Assembly: GCA_964006375.1 (NCBI GenBank)
Contig: OZ023268.1
Location: forward strand, 87,796,358 to 87,860,357
DNA length: 64,000 nucleotides
Reading direction: 5' to 3'
Source of the DNA: Tillus elongatus
Taxonomy: Eukaryota > Arthropoda > Insecta > Coleoptera > Cleridae
Below are positions 35,500-47,589 of the stretch, one piece after another (within the stretch, counting starts at the first letter, position 1; the number at the start of each line of letters is the position of its first letter). A program made the position numbers and the translations under genes. The notes beneath the pieces were generated by a model. The model searched no databases. It was not told the DNA's origin and saw only the letters and a list, made by a program, of their open reading frames with translations.

Positions 35500-36640
35500 A
35501 TTAGTATCCTGTAGGTCCACCACGATTGCTGATCAGATCTGCCACCCCTCTGGTCATGCTATCCACCAATCCTCTCAACAAATCTTGGGGAGTATCTCCT
35601 CACTCTTGCCTAATCGCAGTAGCCAATACGCTCAAGTCACGAAAACCACTCTTTCGCTCACTTAATTTTAATCTGAACCTTCTCCATACAGGCTCAATCG
35701 GATTCATATCAGATGGCCTTACAGGCGACTCCATTTTGTCTATGTTGTTTACCTTAAGCATATCCTTAACGATTTTAGCTCGATGAGGACGAGCATTATC
35801 ATTGCCCAAGATGAAATCATTACCGACATTAATAGTATAGGAATGGCAATATCTCTAACACACAAATCTCGATGCCTTTTTCAATTCATACTTTCCCTCA
35901 TCAAGATTATTAAGTCAATTCTCCCATTGCGAGTTAACCACCATATACTACTGTCACGCAACCTTCACCGAAAGCTTTTCGTACTTACATATATCTCTAT
36001 GCCGTTCACCAGTTTTTCTCGATACCAATACCCGCCCATCATTTCGATACAAAGTGAGTCTTGATTTATCAACAAACAAACATCTTTGTCATCGTGCTAC
36101 TCCCCAGTGGCTCTGCCGGTTGGCCTAGTTTCTGCACCCAGCAAACTGCTTATAATAGGTTTTCCTTGACGCTATTTAGTGAATTCCACAATAGCACCGA
36201 TTTTTAATGGAAAAACGTGCACATCTAACCTTGCTTTTGCGTGACTATGTGGATCATCTGACGTCACAAAAATAGCCGGAACGTTTATGGTCACTTCACA
36301 AAATTTAAAATAGTGAGGAGTTTCAAACACGTATAACAGTTTTAAAATCAAATATTTCTTATTTATTTTTGATGATTGATATTTGCTTTAACATTAAGGT
36401 ATGAAAAAAATGGAAATAGATGAGGATTAAATTTTATGCAAATTCCCTGTTGACATCTCGCCTAGTCTTCCTCTGCCAAACCGATGCTTGTATCGAGAGC
36501 TGCAGGTATTCACGACACGGTCTATCACCCTTTTAATTGTCGACTGGGATTTGGAATAAATGTCGGCTATGTGTATGTACGACCAACCTTGTCTCCTTAA
36601 CCCGAAACCGCACAATAAATCTATCAATATTTCAGAATTT
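35500..36640 (-). pseudogene. Tc1-like (DD34E) transposase relic
   Basis: 36627-36427 holds the helix-turn-helix R-Q-G-W-S-Y-I-H-I-A-D-I-Y with S-Q-S-T-I-K-R-V-I-D-R and a G-R-G-R-L hook. Around 36090-36050 a D-E-S-L-F fragment is the first catalytic block. 35809-35600 has the second in N-D-N-A-R-P-H-R-A and the third in D-M-N-P-I-E-P-V-W, with 34 residues between the Asp and the Glu. Many frameshifts separate the blocks. It lies between the long inverted arms and was probably their own transposase. Confidence 0.75.
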
Positions 36641-37325
36641 AGTTTAAATTATTATTTTATTTTGTTACCTTAAAAGATATTCCATTTCGTGAGGCAATAA
36701 TCGAAGCGGCTCCATAGTTTACGATACCCAAAACGTACCTAACCCAAATCCCTGCCTGTTGGAATACGCTTTTTGAGAAAGAGTTAGGAGGTAAATTTGC
36801 TGACAGCAACGTAGTCGAATGCGATATCAACAACATTTCAAAAATGCCACGAGGTATAGAGATGTTCTGTAGAATGGAATGCCAAAAGTAAGCGTAAACC
36901 TCTCCGTCGACCAACGACAAAGAAAGAAAGAAAAAATGATGATATAAACGTAGTGGGCTTCGATATTAATAAAATCTCGAGAACGTCCCGAGGTATTAAA
37001 GTATTCTTCTAAATTGCATACCGTAAATTTACCTAACCCAACTCCTTGACTATTGATGTGCGCCTTTTGCGAAAAACAATGTCTTTAAGAGTCAGACCTG
37101 ACCTCAAAGACAAAATTGATGACAGCAACGTAGTGGAACGCGATATCATCAAAATCTCAAGAAGGTCTCGAGGTATAGGGATATTTTTCAGCACTGAATA
37201 CTAAAAGCGAACATAATCCGCCTCATCGAACAGTGGGGTCGTTGCATTTTTACTTAGGTTAGATTGGACCTTAAATAGAAAATTGATTATAAAAACATAG
37301 TAGTTATAACGACATACGACTTTAC

Positions 37326-38505
37326 AAAATCCCAGGTGAATCTCAGATTGTGGCTCTAGACATGTCCAAAGCATTCGACCAGCTCTGGAACGCAGCTCTG
37401 CTTAATAAACTACCTGCCTATGGCCTGCCACCAAAACTCTGTACGTGGGCAGCAAATTTCCTCTCCCACCGGAGCATTTCTGTTGTCGTGGATGGCCATT
37501 CCTCTAAACTGTATCCAATTAATGCAGGAGTTCCTCAAGATTCAGCTTTAGCCCCTACTTTGTTTCTTCTCCACATCAATGGCCTCCTCTCTAGCACATC
37601 CAACCCAGTTCACAGTTACGCGGACGACATCACCCTCCACTCAAATATACAATATTCTAAGGCTGTCTCTTTAGCCCAATTAGATAAGGATCGCAGACTC
37701 ATGAAGCGTTCTATCTCCGTGGATCTCCAAATAATATTAGACTGGGGAAGTAGAAATCTTGTACAATTTAACCCCACCAAATCACAGTCTTGCTTTCTTT
37801 CTCATAAGAGATACACCAGCCCTAGACCCAGCACAATAAACAACCAAGTTATTCAAAATAATAAGTCCTTTTCACTTGTTGGCATTTCTGTGGATCGAAA
37901 TCTCAATTGGCACCAACATGTCACATCAATTGCAGAAGCGGCTGCTAAGAAATTAGGTTTCCTCTTCCGGGCTCGCAAATACTTTTCACCAGCTAATCTC
38001 TATACCTTCACAAATAAGACCAACACTCGAATATTGCTCCCACATCTGGGGTGATGCTGCCGCTTCTACACTCGCTATCCTGTACTCCATTCAGAAGAGA
38101 GCTATAGGCCCTACACTCACCCAAAGGCTTCCATCCCTTGCCCACCGACGTACCGTTGGTGACCTTTCTCTATCTCCCTTTTATAGATATCTGCACGGGC
38201 ACTGCTCAGAGGAGCTTTCTTCCATAGTTCCTCCACCACCTCCCGCAACAGATATACCAGGGAAACAGAGCGAATGCACCCTTTTACTGCCCAGGTCACC
38301 AGACATAGAACATCTTGTTATGCCCGCTCTTTTGTCCCGAGGACTTTTAAGTTGTGGAATCCTTTGCCGGCACATGTTTTTCCTTCTCCCCCGAACCTCC
38401 AAACCTTCAAGTTCAGAATTAACAAGTTGCCTCTTTCCTCCTTGTCGACACCCACGGTACGATAGTATTTAGGCTGTAAGCCTTCATGGTGTGTTGTTGA
38501 AATAA
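37326..38505 (+). pseudogene. LINE RT copy (Jockey/CR1-like), 5'-truncated
   Basis: The frame 37350-38054 (234 codons) has motif A in V-A-L-D-M-S-K-A-F-D-Q-L-W, motif B in G-V-P-Q-D-S-A-L-A-P and the catalytic S-Y-A-D-D-I-T-L-H. These are followed by the N-P-T-K-S-Q block and G-I-S-V-D-R-N-L-N-W. A frameshift after F-S-P-A-N-L-Y-T-F shifts the thumb; the tail continues to P-L-P-A-H-V-F near 38380. The 5' half, including any endonuclease, is missing. Copies of its 3' part are at 26290 and 58383. Confidence 0.88.
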
Positions 38506-38860
38506 TAAAAAGTTCGGGACGCAGCAAGTGCGTTATGGTAGCGAATTTTCTTTAAAATATTTTTAATAGCAAATGCCTTTCTTTGATGAAAGCAGGCATC
38601 AAACTTGGTTGCCTATATAGTAGAAACAATGTACCATATTTCATTGAAATAAATTTGTTGTTTGAAAATATATAAACATTTTTCAAAAGTCTAGATGCAG
38701 CAAATCTGTTATGGAAGTGAATTTCCATAAAAATGTTTTTAGTAGCAAATGTGAGCAGGCATCAATCTGATTACCGGTATAGCCTATGTGGTAGAAACAA
38801 TGTACTATATTTTAACAAAATGGTTTGAAAATACACAAAAATTTTCCGAAAATAAACTTA
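38506..38860 (+). repeat. AT-rich repeat (family A) fragments
   Basis: The signature GCAGCAAGTGCGTTATGG at 38522 follows the LINE directly, and a diverged second copy is near 38698. Non-coding. Confidence 0.65.
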
Positions 38861-38862
38861 AC

Positions 38863-39895
38863 TGTTGGCAGGTTTCTGAAAACAGTTTTTTGAAAAACGT
38901 TCGGGAGCTAAACTGCAAATTTACCGAAAATTCGCTACCAAAACTCACTTACTGCGTCCAGTTTTTTTTTCTTACAAATGCATCATATTTCGATAAAAAA
39001 TGCAAAAATGCATTAACGAATTTGTTCTACGAAAATTAGTTAAACAAAAATTATACACCCCTACTTACTCCTGGTCCCGTAACTTCCTTGGGGAGTGTTA
39101 AAAAGAAATTTTCCTTGGGGTTTGAGGATCCAGGGGGGTGTGGGCCTAGGCAGATTTCTGAAAACAGTCTTTTGAAAAGCGTTCGGGAGCTAAACTGCAA
39201 ATTTACCGAAAATTTGCTACCAAAACGCACTTACTGCATCCAGATTTTTTTCTTACAAACGCATCATATTTCGACAAAAAATGCAAAAATGCATTAACGA
39301 ATTTGTTCTATGAAATTTAGCTTAAAAAAAATTATGCACCCCTACTCACTCCTGGTCCAGTAACTTCCTTGGGGGGTGTGAACAAGACATTTTTCTTGGG
39401 GTTTGTGGATTCAGGGGGGCCCTAGGCAGGTTTCTGAAAACAGTTTTTTGAAAGGAGTTCGGGAGCTAAACTGCAGATTTACCGAAAATTCGCTACCAAA
39501 ACGCACTTACTGCGTCCAGTTTTTTTTTCTTACAAACGCATCATATTTCGATAAAAAATGCAAAAATGCATTAACGAATTTGTTCTAAAAAAATTAGCTA
39601 AAAAAATTATGCACCCCTACTCACCCCTGGTCCCGTGACTTCCTTGGGGAGTGTGAACAAGAATATTTTTTTTGGGGTTTATGGATCCAGGGGGGGGGGG
39701 TTGGCTAGGCAGCTTTCTTAAAACAGTGTTTTGAAAAGCGTTCGAGAACTAAACTGCAAATTTACCGAAAATTCTCTACCAAAACGCACTTACTGCGTCC
39801 AGATTTTATTCTTATAAACGCATCATATTTCGATAAAAAATGCAAAAATGCATTAATAAATTTGTTCTACGATAATTAGCTAAAAAAAATTATAG
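38863..39895 (+). repeat. About 280-bp tandem repeat, four units
   Basis: Anchors 'gttcgggagctaaactgca' lie at 38899, 39181 and 39457, and a variant at 39740, giving spacings of 282, 276 and 283 bp. Each unit contains 'acgcacttactgcgtcca', related to the reverse complement of the family A signature, then 'atgcaaaaatgcatta', a palindromic block, and 'acttccttgggg'. Short reading frames in it repeat with the unit and are not genes. Confidence 0.9.
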
Positions 39896-39899
39896 ACCG

Positions 39900-40640
<741 letters not shown>

Positions 40641-40689
40641 TACAGTGATATTCGACTAAATAGTGGGGGGTTTGCCTGTGTACCTTCGT

Positions 40690-40870
40690 AGAGCGCTGTC
40701 CGCAATTGCTTCTCAACTAACATATAAATAAGAATTCTAGTTTATATTTCCTTAGTTTATTCATCCCCTTGATGACACTAATTTTGTTAACAAACGATCG
40801 TCAGGTCTGAAAACTATGTTGTGGTAAATTGGGTTCTCCAAATTGTATTTATCAGCGCTCACCACAGGTT
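40690..40870 (+). repeat. Uninterrupted copy of the dispersed repeat split at 15117/18109
   Basis: Contains 'agagcgctgtccgcaattgct', 'tatttccttagtttatt' and 'aggtctgaaaactatg' in the same order as the two pieces around element 3. It therefore shows the empty site. Confidence 0.5.
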
Positions 40871-41031
40871 CCAATCTTCACTCAGTCAAAAAAACGAAAA
40901 TGGTTATTAAAATTATTGTGTACTGCCAGGTACCGTTTGTAAAATGATTTTTATTTATGGAAAAAGTTGTTGATTATAATTAAACCTGTTTTATTTTAAA
41001 CATAACTCACTTAGTTATATATTTATTTTAG

Positions 41032-41165
41032 ACTCGAACACATGCCAGTAAAAAAAGCTATGAGTATAATCCAGAAAGAGTTGATCGAGATAAAGCAATT
41101 ACTGGAACTTAATAACTTTACTCAACTTCTCAAAGATATTGAAGACTTGAAGGACAGACTTTCTT
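41032..41165 (+). CDS. QRICH2: QRICH2-like gene, internal exon
   Basis: Acceptor tttattttAG, donor CTTTCTT|GTAAGT, 134 nt. It encodes L-E-H-M-P-V-K-K-A-M-S-I-I-Q-K and a coil with I-K-Q-L-L-E-L and I-E-D-L-K-D-R-L. The phase with the GC donor exon gives AG + A = Arg. The upstream intron is about 12.4 kb. Confidence 0.88.
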
Positions 41166-41419
41166 GTAAGTAATAAATGTAAAATAAATTGTTAACATAA
41201 AATACGCAAACAAAACTAATATTTGAGCTGTTATTACGTCCATAATTTTTGCCACCATGGTCTCCTCTTCTAAAATACAAGTTATATTAAAAAAAAAATA
41301 ATTAAAGTTTAATGTAAGTTTTATTTTTTCATTTTCTGCTTAATCCATCAACATAACATACATAATCGTTAAGAAAAATTGAGATAGAGACCATTATGAC
41401 AAAAACAAATGTAATAAAT

Positions 41420-41770
41420 AATAATAATAAGAATGCAAAATGGATATAAAGCTAAACGCCCAAAAACTTAATCAAGTAGAAATGTTCGCGTACCTTGGGA
41501 GTACTATTATGGATGATGATAAATATAACAAATATCTGATGGCAAAGCAATCATTTAATAGGCAATGTACTCTTCCCACTAAAAAAACTTTTAACTTTCG
41601 CCTGAGGAAGAAGCTCATCAAGTCGTACGTATGGAGTCCTGTAATGTATGGGGCGGAAACCTGTACTCTGACTATACATAAGATGAAGACAGTCATATAA
41701 CTTATAGTAGTAAATGTGCAAAAATTTTGGAGGATGGCGATGACAAAGCATTCAAACAAAGCATATTTTT
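41420..41770 (+). pseudogene. LINE RT thumb fragment (RTE/L2-like)
   Basis: The 86-codon frame reads K-L-N-Q-V-E-M-F-A-Y-L-G-S-T-I-M-D-D, later L-R-K-K-L-I-K-S-Y-V-W-S-P-V-M-Y-G-A-E-T. This is the Y-L-G box and thumb of an RTE/L2-like RT, 5'-truncated and ending in a stop. It lies in an intron. Confidence 0.75.
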
Positions 41771-41774
41771 ATTA

Positions 41775-42340
41775 ATAAACATTTTAGCTCAGACATAAAA
41801 AGGAGACTCCGCAAATCGGAGTCTAATGCAAATGACGCATTAATAAAGGTTTTCATTGATATTATTTCATGAAAAACCGGGCGCTCTCAAATAGTGACTG
41901 AATAAAAAATATATAGAACAGTCTGTATTTTATGTTTCAGAAGTTAAGGGTATAATAATAACTGTCTAATAAGTTATTTAAAGAAATGTTTTCGGATTTC
42001 CGTGCAAAAATTCTTTGTACATTTTTATGCAGACAACTTTTTTGGGAGTTTTGTCAAATTTATTTGTTCCTTGTTAGGGCATTGCTGCAATACAGTTGTT
42101 TGTTGTAATTATCAAATAATCTTCCGAGGCAATATCTTACCACCCATGGGCGTCAGAGAAAAATTTTATATAAAAATCGGCATATTTTGAGCTCTTCTAC
42201 GCGCATACATTCTGTGTCCATTGCCTTACGATGTCCATTGCTTTACATGTATATTATTTTAGGCAATTATAAAATTGTAAAGATTTCACGAAGGTAACCC
42301 ACAAAAATTATGTAGTTTGTCATACTCTAACATCAGTTTA
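41775..42340. other. Intron sequence, nothing recognised
   Basis: AT-rich with no motif. It ends in the aatttcAG acceptor. Confidence 0.4.
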
Positions 42341-42348
42341 AATTTCAG

Positions 42349-42526
42349 CTTCACAAGGCGAGATCCCTGAGGTGAAAATTAACAAGTTGGAAAGCAAATT
42401 GTCCGAATTGCAAGATCAACTCAATTCTCTAGACACTATGTATAATCACCAAATGAATGAACTGCAACAGCATCTTCAGGAAGTCGAAACTGAATTAGCT
42501 GCGACATTGGAGAAAATTAATATGGG
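42349..42526 (+). CDS. QRICH2: QRICH2-like gene, internal exon (coiled coil)
   Basis: Acceptor aaatttcAG, donor ATGGG|GTATAG, 178 nt. It encodes a near-continuous coiled coil: I-N-K-L-E-S-K-L-S-E-L-Q-D-Q-L, then M-N-E-L-Q-Q-H-L-Q-E-V-E-T-E-L. Hydrophobic residues fall at heptad a/d positions. Phase in 1, phase out 2. Confidence 0.92.
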
Positions 42527-42978
42527 GTATAGTAGATAACTTTCTCTAAGAAGTTTATTGATTTGGCTACTGCAATGTTTTTTTTTTGTCTGGTGGTAAA
42601 ATTTAACCCTAAATAAAGCCATTAAGGAATTGGCCAATAAACGATGAAGGAGGTGTATTTCTTATGTGGGTACCTTTTTTGTGATTTATGCCAAATCCTC
42701 TTTACAACATAGAAACAACACACTGTGACTCCTATTTTTTTTGGAAGTACATTGAAAGGGCATTGAGAAACAGAGCTTAAAAGTCCCATAACAACATTTT
42801 TTTAATTCCTTATTTTTTAGATTTTTTAACAACTTTTTTGTTAGAAATGAAAAAGGAAAACCCAATTAGTTGGACAAAAATTAATTTGTTTTGCCAAAAC
42901 TTGAAAAAATTTAATGTTACATCGGCGCCCAACCAGGGACACTGATCTGCAGCGTTGTTATAACAATGTATATTTTAG

Positions 42979-43129
42979 CTTCCCAGGTGGAGATGCAGGA
43001 GGTAGTGGTGAACATTCCGTATTAGAACTACACGAGAAATTCATGCAGCTTCAAGATGTTGTCAACTCATTTGCAGATACTCTTGAACAGATGATGCAAG
43101 ATAAGTCCAACAGAGATGGAGACCTTAAT
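42979..43129 (+). CDS. QRICH2: QRICH2-like gene, internal exon
   Basis: Acceptor tattttAG, donor CTTAAT|GTGAGA, 151 nt. A second AG eight bases downstream would break the frame, so the first is chosen by phase (GG + C). It encodes a Gly-rich hinge G-G-D-A-G-G-S-G-E and then a coil L-H-E-K-F-M-Q-L-Q-D-V-V and L-E-Q-M-M-Q-D-K. Confidence 0.92.
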
Positions 43130-43194
43130 GTGAGACACTGAACATAGTGTAGTGTGCCATGTTCTCTAGGTTATTCTCGAATTTTGGTTTGCAG

Positions 43195-43380
43195 GCTATG
43201 CTGGAACAAATTGAACTTTTGAAAACAGTTAAAGCCGACAAAGAAGATTTGGAAGATGCACTTGGTGATAAAGCAGACGCTTGCATGGTTAACAGAAAGG
43301 TTTCTTACTCACAGTTTAATGCTACGTTTGATGATCTTTCAAAGGGCATTGAAGAAGCAATTAGCAAACTTTCACAACAG
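43195..43380 (+). CDS. QRICH2: QRICH2-like gene, internal exon, start of DUF4795-type region
   Basis: Acceptor ggtttgcAG, donor CAACAG|GTAATC, 186 nt, phase 0 on both sides; the intron before it is 65 nt. It encodes K-A-D-K-E-D-L-E-D-A-L-G-D-K-A-D, then V-S-Y-S-Q-F-N-A-T-F-D-D-L-S-K-G-I-E-E. Vertebrate QRICH2 and relatives have this K-A-D-K..L..K..V....F..T...L pattern at the start of DUF4795. Confidence 0.93.
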
Positions 43381-43460
43381 GTAATCTGGTACAAATTGAG
43401 GTTATTTCATTTAGTATATATTCGATTAGGTATAGTACGTCAACAAAATATGTGACATTA

Positions 43461-43463
<3 letters not shown>

Positions 43464-43532
<69 letters not shown>
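43464..43532. repeat. (TA)n microsatellite, about 34 units
   Basis: TA run in the intron, between the exon end and the Penelope-like element. Confidence 0.95.
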
Positions 43533-43534
<2 letters not shown>

Positions 43535-43784
43535 GTGCGTATGTATGTTCAGAAAGATTTCCGCGGTCTTTAATGTGAGACATACTTGGTTCTCGGGTTG
43601 AGTCATTTTCAAGGGGTAAAGAAAATATGTAAGGACACTCTAAGGCCTCAATCTGCCTACTCCTTAGAGCGGTGGACAAAGGTGGGTTGGGTTGTTGTAG
43701 CTCGATTACGGGGCCCTAATCTGCCTACTCCCCAAATCTCGCCGGAGATCGTCTGTGAGGTCTCAGTGTGTTCAACCCTAGGCC

Positions 43785-44450
43785 TCAGAGAGATCTGGCA
43801 GTTAGTTGCAGTCTTGTCTTATATATGTCGTTCCGCCTACCTGCTTCGTTATCAGTAAAAGTAGTAGGGTCACGGTCAATTAAGTGGGGGGCTTTGGTCA
43901 CGGTACTTAGAGGATGAGGAAGTTTGAGAGGGTCACCGGCATTTGTTGAGACAGATACTGGGACAATAAAATTGTCTGTGGAATTTATTTTCTTTGTGTG
44001 TGTTTGTAATGAAGATATAATAGGTTTCCAAGTAGTCGGAAGGCGAGGACCATCATTTCTCTTATTTAAACAATCGGGACGTTTTTCAATATCGATTGCT
44101 TCGCGGATAATTCTCGTTTTGAAGTTGTAAACTGGTGCTATTGTTTTGGCATTATCGAAGTCTATTTTGTGTCCTCTTTGAATATGATGCATGGCCAGCG
44201 CCGATGAGGGGTCGAATTTTCTAACTGCGAGGGTGTGTTCATATATTCTATTGTGGATGCGTTTATTTGTTTGTCCTACATAAGTTCTGGAACAGTCGGA
44301 ACAAGGAATTTTGTGAACTCCGTGGGATTCGTTTGGAATCGTATCGTTGGGAGTTTTTATCAGATTTGACAGTTTTTGCTCTGTTGTGAATACGGTTTTG
44401 ATCGTAGGTATGGGTTCTAACAATTTGGCTGATTTTGTTGGTGACACCAT
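43785..44450 (-). pseudogene. GIY-YIG endonuclease of a Penelope-like element
   Basis: At about residues 46-57 the 221-codon frame reads V-H-K-I-P-C-S-D-C-S-R-T-Y-V-G-Q-T, the GIY-YIG core with the CxxC insertion typical of Penelope-like elements, followed by R-I-H-N-R-I-Y-E-H with the catalytic Arg and Glu region. It then has S-A-L-A-M-H-H-I-Q-R-G-H and R-E-A-I-D-I-E-K. The downstream Thr/Pro-rich tail runs to the stop. The upstream frame 44559-44263 overlaps, so a frameshift separates it from the RT. Confidence 0.88.
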
Positions 44451-44644
44451 TAATGTATGTTAAAAACGCTGCGTGTTGTTGTGTGGACTCTGTTTGTTCT
44501 TGTTGTGGTTTGTTGTGCGTTTCTAATGTTTCGTAGTATGTGATTGTTGTTGTATCCATTTTCTAGCAATGTCTGTCTTAAAGAGTTTAATTCTGTCTGT
44601 TTGTTGTTGTTGTCCGTTAGTCTAAGGGATCGTGTTACTAGTGT

Positions 44645-45010
44645 TCAAACCATGGAATTTAGTTGCGATGGGTGATGGTAAGATTGGGCGTTAAGATAAC
44701 GATTAGTGTAGGTTGGTTTTCGGTAGACAGTGTGAGAAAATCCTCTGACTGGGTTTTTAGTGATGCCTACATCTAAGAAAGGCAAAGAAAAATTATTTTC
44801 TATTTCCATGGTAAACTGGATTCGGGGGTTGACGTTATTTAGGTAAGAAAGGAATTCGTCTAGAGATTCTTTGCCGTGTGGCCAGACAGCGAAAATGTCG
44901 TCCACGTATCTTAACCAACAGGTTGGTTCAAGTTGGGATGAATTGATGGCTTGTGTCTCGAAGTTTTCCATGAAAATGTTAGCCAATGCAGGAGAGAGTG
45001 GTGAACCCAT
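44645..45010 (-). pseudogene. Penelope-like reverse transcriptase fragment
   Basis: It begins M-G-S-P-L-S-P-A-L-A-N-I-F-M and carries the catalytic R-Y-V-D-D-I-F-A-V-W box at about residues 34-43, then L-P-F-L-D-V-G-I and V-Y-R-K-P-T-Y-T-N-R-Y-L-N. All are typical of the Penelope RT palm and thumb. The first half of the RT is missing. Confidence 0.9.
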
Positions 45011-45461
45011 TGGAGCACCTCGTTACGAATTTTGGTACATAAAAGTATACAACGAAGTTTTGATTGAACATTTTTTTACCAGAATTCGTCGAAAATAATT
45101 TTTAATGAGTTTTCGTGCAAACAAATTGTTTTCTTTTCAATTTGAATTACAGATCAGGCATAGAATTTAAATTTTATGTAGTCTTTTAGCAATTTTTTTT
45201 GTAGAAAATATTTAGTCAGTTTTCACAGAAATTTGTAGTATGCTGTATAAATCTTTTTTTTTTGTAAGATTTGTGTGAAATTTGGTAATTAATAATAAAT
45301 GTTTAATATCATGCATTTTTTAAAGTTTAATCAAAACGGTTTTAGTGAATTTTCTTAAAAAAAAATCACTAATGAGGAGACCCCGACTTCTGAATTTTGA
45401 AAAAAATTCTTCAAATGACCGCTAATTAGGCCCCCCAGAATACATATCCGGGGTCAGTTTC

Positions 45462-45466
<5 letters not shown>

Positions 45467-45553
<87 letters not shown>
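45467..45553. repeat. (TA)n microsatellite, about 43 units
   Basis: Inside the first of two tandem family A modules. Confidence 0.95.
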
Positions 45554-45557
<4 letters not shown>

Positions 45558-46402
45558 CACACCGATAACTCAAAAAATTATAGGCCGATTTTGATTAAAT
45601 TTGGTAAGTACCTTCCTTTTACAAATGGCTTGGATAAGTTTGTTAGCCAGGAAAATCGGCCCAGGTTTTCCTGGAAAATTTTGACTTTTCTTTCGAAAAA
45701 AATTGTAAAAAAATTCTATCTCAAAAATTAATTAAGTAAGGGCAACCAAATTTGGTAGGCGGGTTTATATCATTATACGTAAGCCACCTACCAAAACTTA
45801 GCTATGTAGATCAAAAGACAAAAAAGTTATAGGCATTTAAATAAAAATTTATTGGGATTTTCCCCAAAATGTCAAAATTGCGATTTAAAACGTCAAAAAT
45901 TGGCAACATTTAGGCAAAGAACTTGAATCTAGTACGGTCTATGGAAAGGAAATGTCTCAAGAAGAATGTTTTACAAACCCAGAAGTCTTAGCTTCAACCG
46001 TCATTGTCCTTCATTTTACTAAAATATTTCCAGAAAATTAATTTAATATAGACCCTTTCTCTGATGTTTGGCAGTAGCCTAAGCTATAGAGTTTATCGTT
46101 TAATGGTATAACATTTTTGTCGAATTTTCGTAAAAAATCAATAAAGCTCAATATATCCGTTATTATACAAGATATGAAAAAAAAATTATATATTAATTAT
46201 AGGGTGTCTTGAGCTACATCTTAAAAAAATATTTCTACCATCATAGGGAGGCCCATAAGTCGTTGGTGATACAAATTTTCTTATTAGTGAATTTTCTTAA
46301 AAAAATTCACTAATGAGGAGATCCCGACTTTTGAATTTTGAAAAAATTTCTTCAAATGAGCGCTAATTAGGCCCCCAGAAAACACATCCGGGGTCAGTTT
46401 TA

Positions 46403-46405
<3 letters not shown>

Positions 46406-46476
<71 letters not shown>
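46406..46476. repeat. (TA)n microsatellite, about 35 units
   Basis: Inside the second of two tandem family A modules. Confidence 0.95.
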
Positions 46477-46480
<4 letters not shown>

Positions 46481-47589
46481 CACACCGATAACTCAAAAAA
46501 TAATGGGCCGATTTTGATTAAATTCAGTGTAAAAATTCCTTTTGTAAATGGCTTGGATGAGTTCGTTAGCCAGGAAAATCTGCCACAGGTTTTCCCGGAA
46601 AATTTTGTGTTTTCTTTCGAAAAAAAATATATCTCCGGAATTAACAGAGTAAACCAAATTTGGTACGCAGGTTTATATTCTTATGAGTAAGTTACCTACC
46701 AAAATTTAGCTATGTAGCTCAAAAGACAAAAAAGTTATAAGGATTTAAAGAAAAATAAATTGGGGTTTTCCTCAAAACGTCAAAGTGGCGATTTAAAATG
46801 TCAAAATTGGCAACATTTAGGCAAGTAACTTGAATCTAATACGGGCTATAGAAATAAAATGTCTCAAGAAGGATGTTTTACAAACCCTAAAGTCTTAGTT
46901 TCAACCGTCATTGTCCTTCATTTTACCGAATATTTGCAGAAAATTCATTTCAAATAGACCCTTTCTCTGATGCTTGGCAGTAGCCTTAGCTATAGAGTTT
47001 ATCGTTTAATGGTATATAATTTTTGTCGAATTTTCGTAAAAAATCAATAAAGCTCAATATATCCGTTATTATATAAGATATGAAAAAAATTGTATATATT
47101 AATTATAGGGTGTGTTGAGCTACATCTTAAAATAATATTTCTACAATCACAGGGTGGCCCATAAGTCGTTGGTGATACAAATTTCCTTTTTTTTAAATCA
47201 AACACGCCTTATGTTATTGCATTTTTGCATTTTCCCTCGAAATATAATGCATGTTTGTAAGAAAAGAAATTCTGGACGTAGCAAGTGCGTTATGGTAGCG
47301 AATTTTGATCAAATGTTTCATATTTGAACAGCTCAATTTGCTATTAACCTATAAGGTTGACCAAGAAACGTGTTTTTTCGGGAACACTTTAAGTTTACTT
47401 TTGGAAATTTTTGTACATTTTCACACAATAAAGTTATTTTGATGAAACATGCCACATTGTTTTTACTATAAAGGTTATACCAGCAACCAAATTTAATGCC
47501 TGTTTTCTTTAGAAAAGAGATATTTGCTATTAAAAACATTTTGATGAACATTCACTACCATAACTCACTTGCTGCGTCCAGAATTTTTA

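Larger units (their letters stand above)
32632..37325 (-). mobile_element. Tc1-like transposon with long sub-repeated inverted arms, left arm split by a LINE
   Basis: The left arm (32632-33215, resuming 35246-35400) is the reverse complement of the right arm (36650-37325) over roughly 650 bp, with the same block order. Each arm holds about four related sub-repeats of 'gagattttgttgatatcgc' plus 'actacg' plus a 'gttgctgtcatcaattt'-like block. A Tc1-type transposase relic lies between the arms on the minus strand. The LINE (33216-35245) interrupts the left arm exactly where the right arm is continuous. Confidence 0.72.
43780..45020 (-). mobile_element. Penelope-like element, 5'-truncated, RT plus GIY-YIG endonuclease
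   Basis: The minus strand has RT (45010-44645) followed by a linker and a GIY-YIG endonuclease (44450-43785). That order, RT upstream of GIY-YIG, defines canonical Penelope-like elements. The element is cut at about 45020, where AT-rich family A sequence begins. Frameshifts between the parts make it inactive. Confidence 0.85.

Noticed and set aside
38788..39588. Four similar small frames with N-C-x-F/W-T-E-N-S/L-L-P-K repeated
   Set aside because: They repeat with the 280-bp tandem unit and have no independent coding evidence.
42979..42987. Alternative acceptor at 42985-42986
   Set aside because: It gives the wrong phase after the preceding exon; the AG at 42977-42978 keeps the frame.
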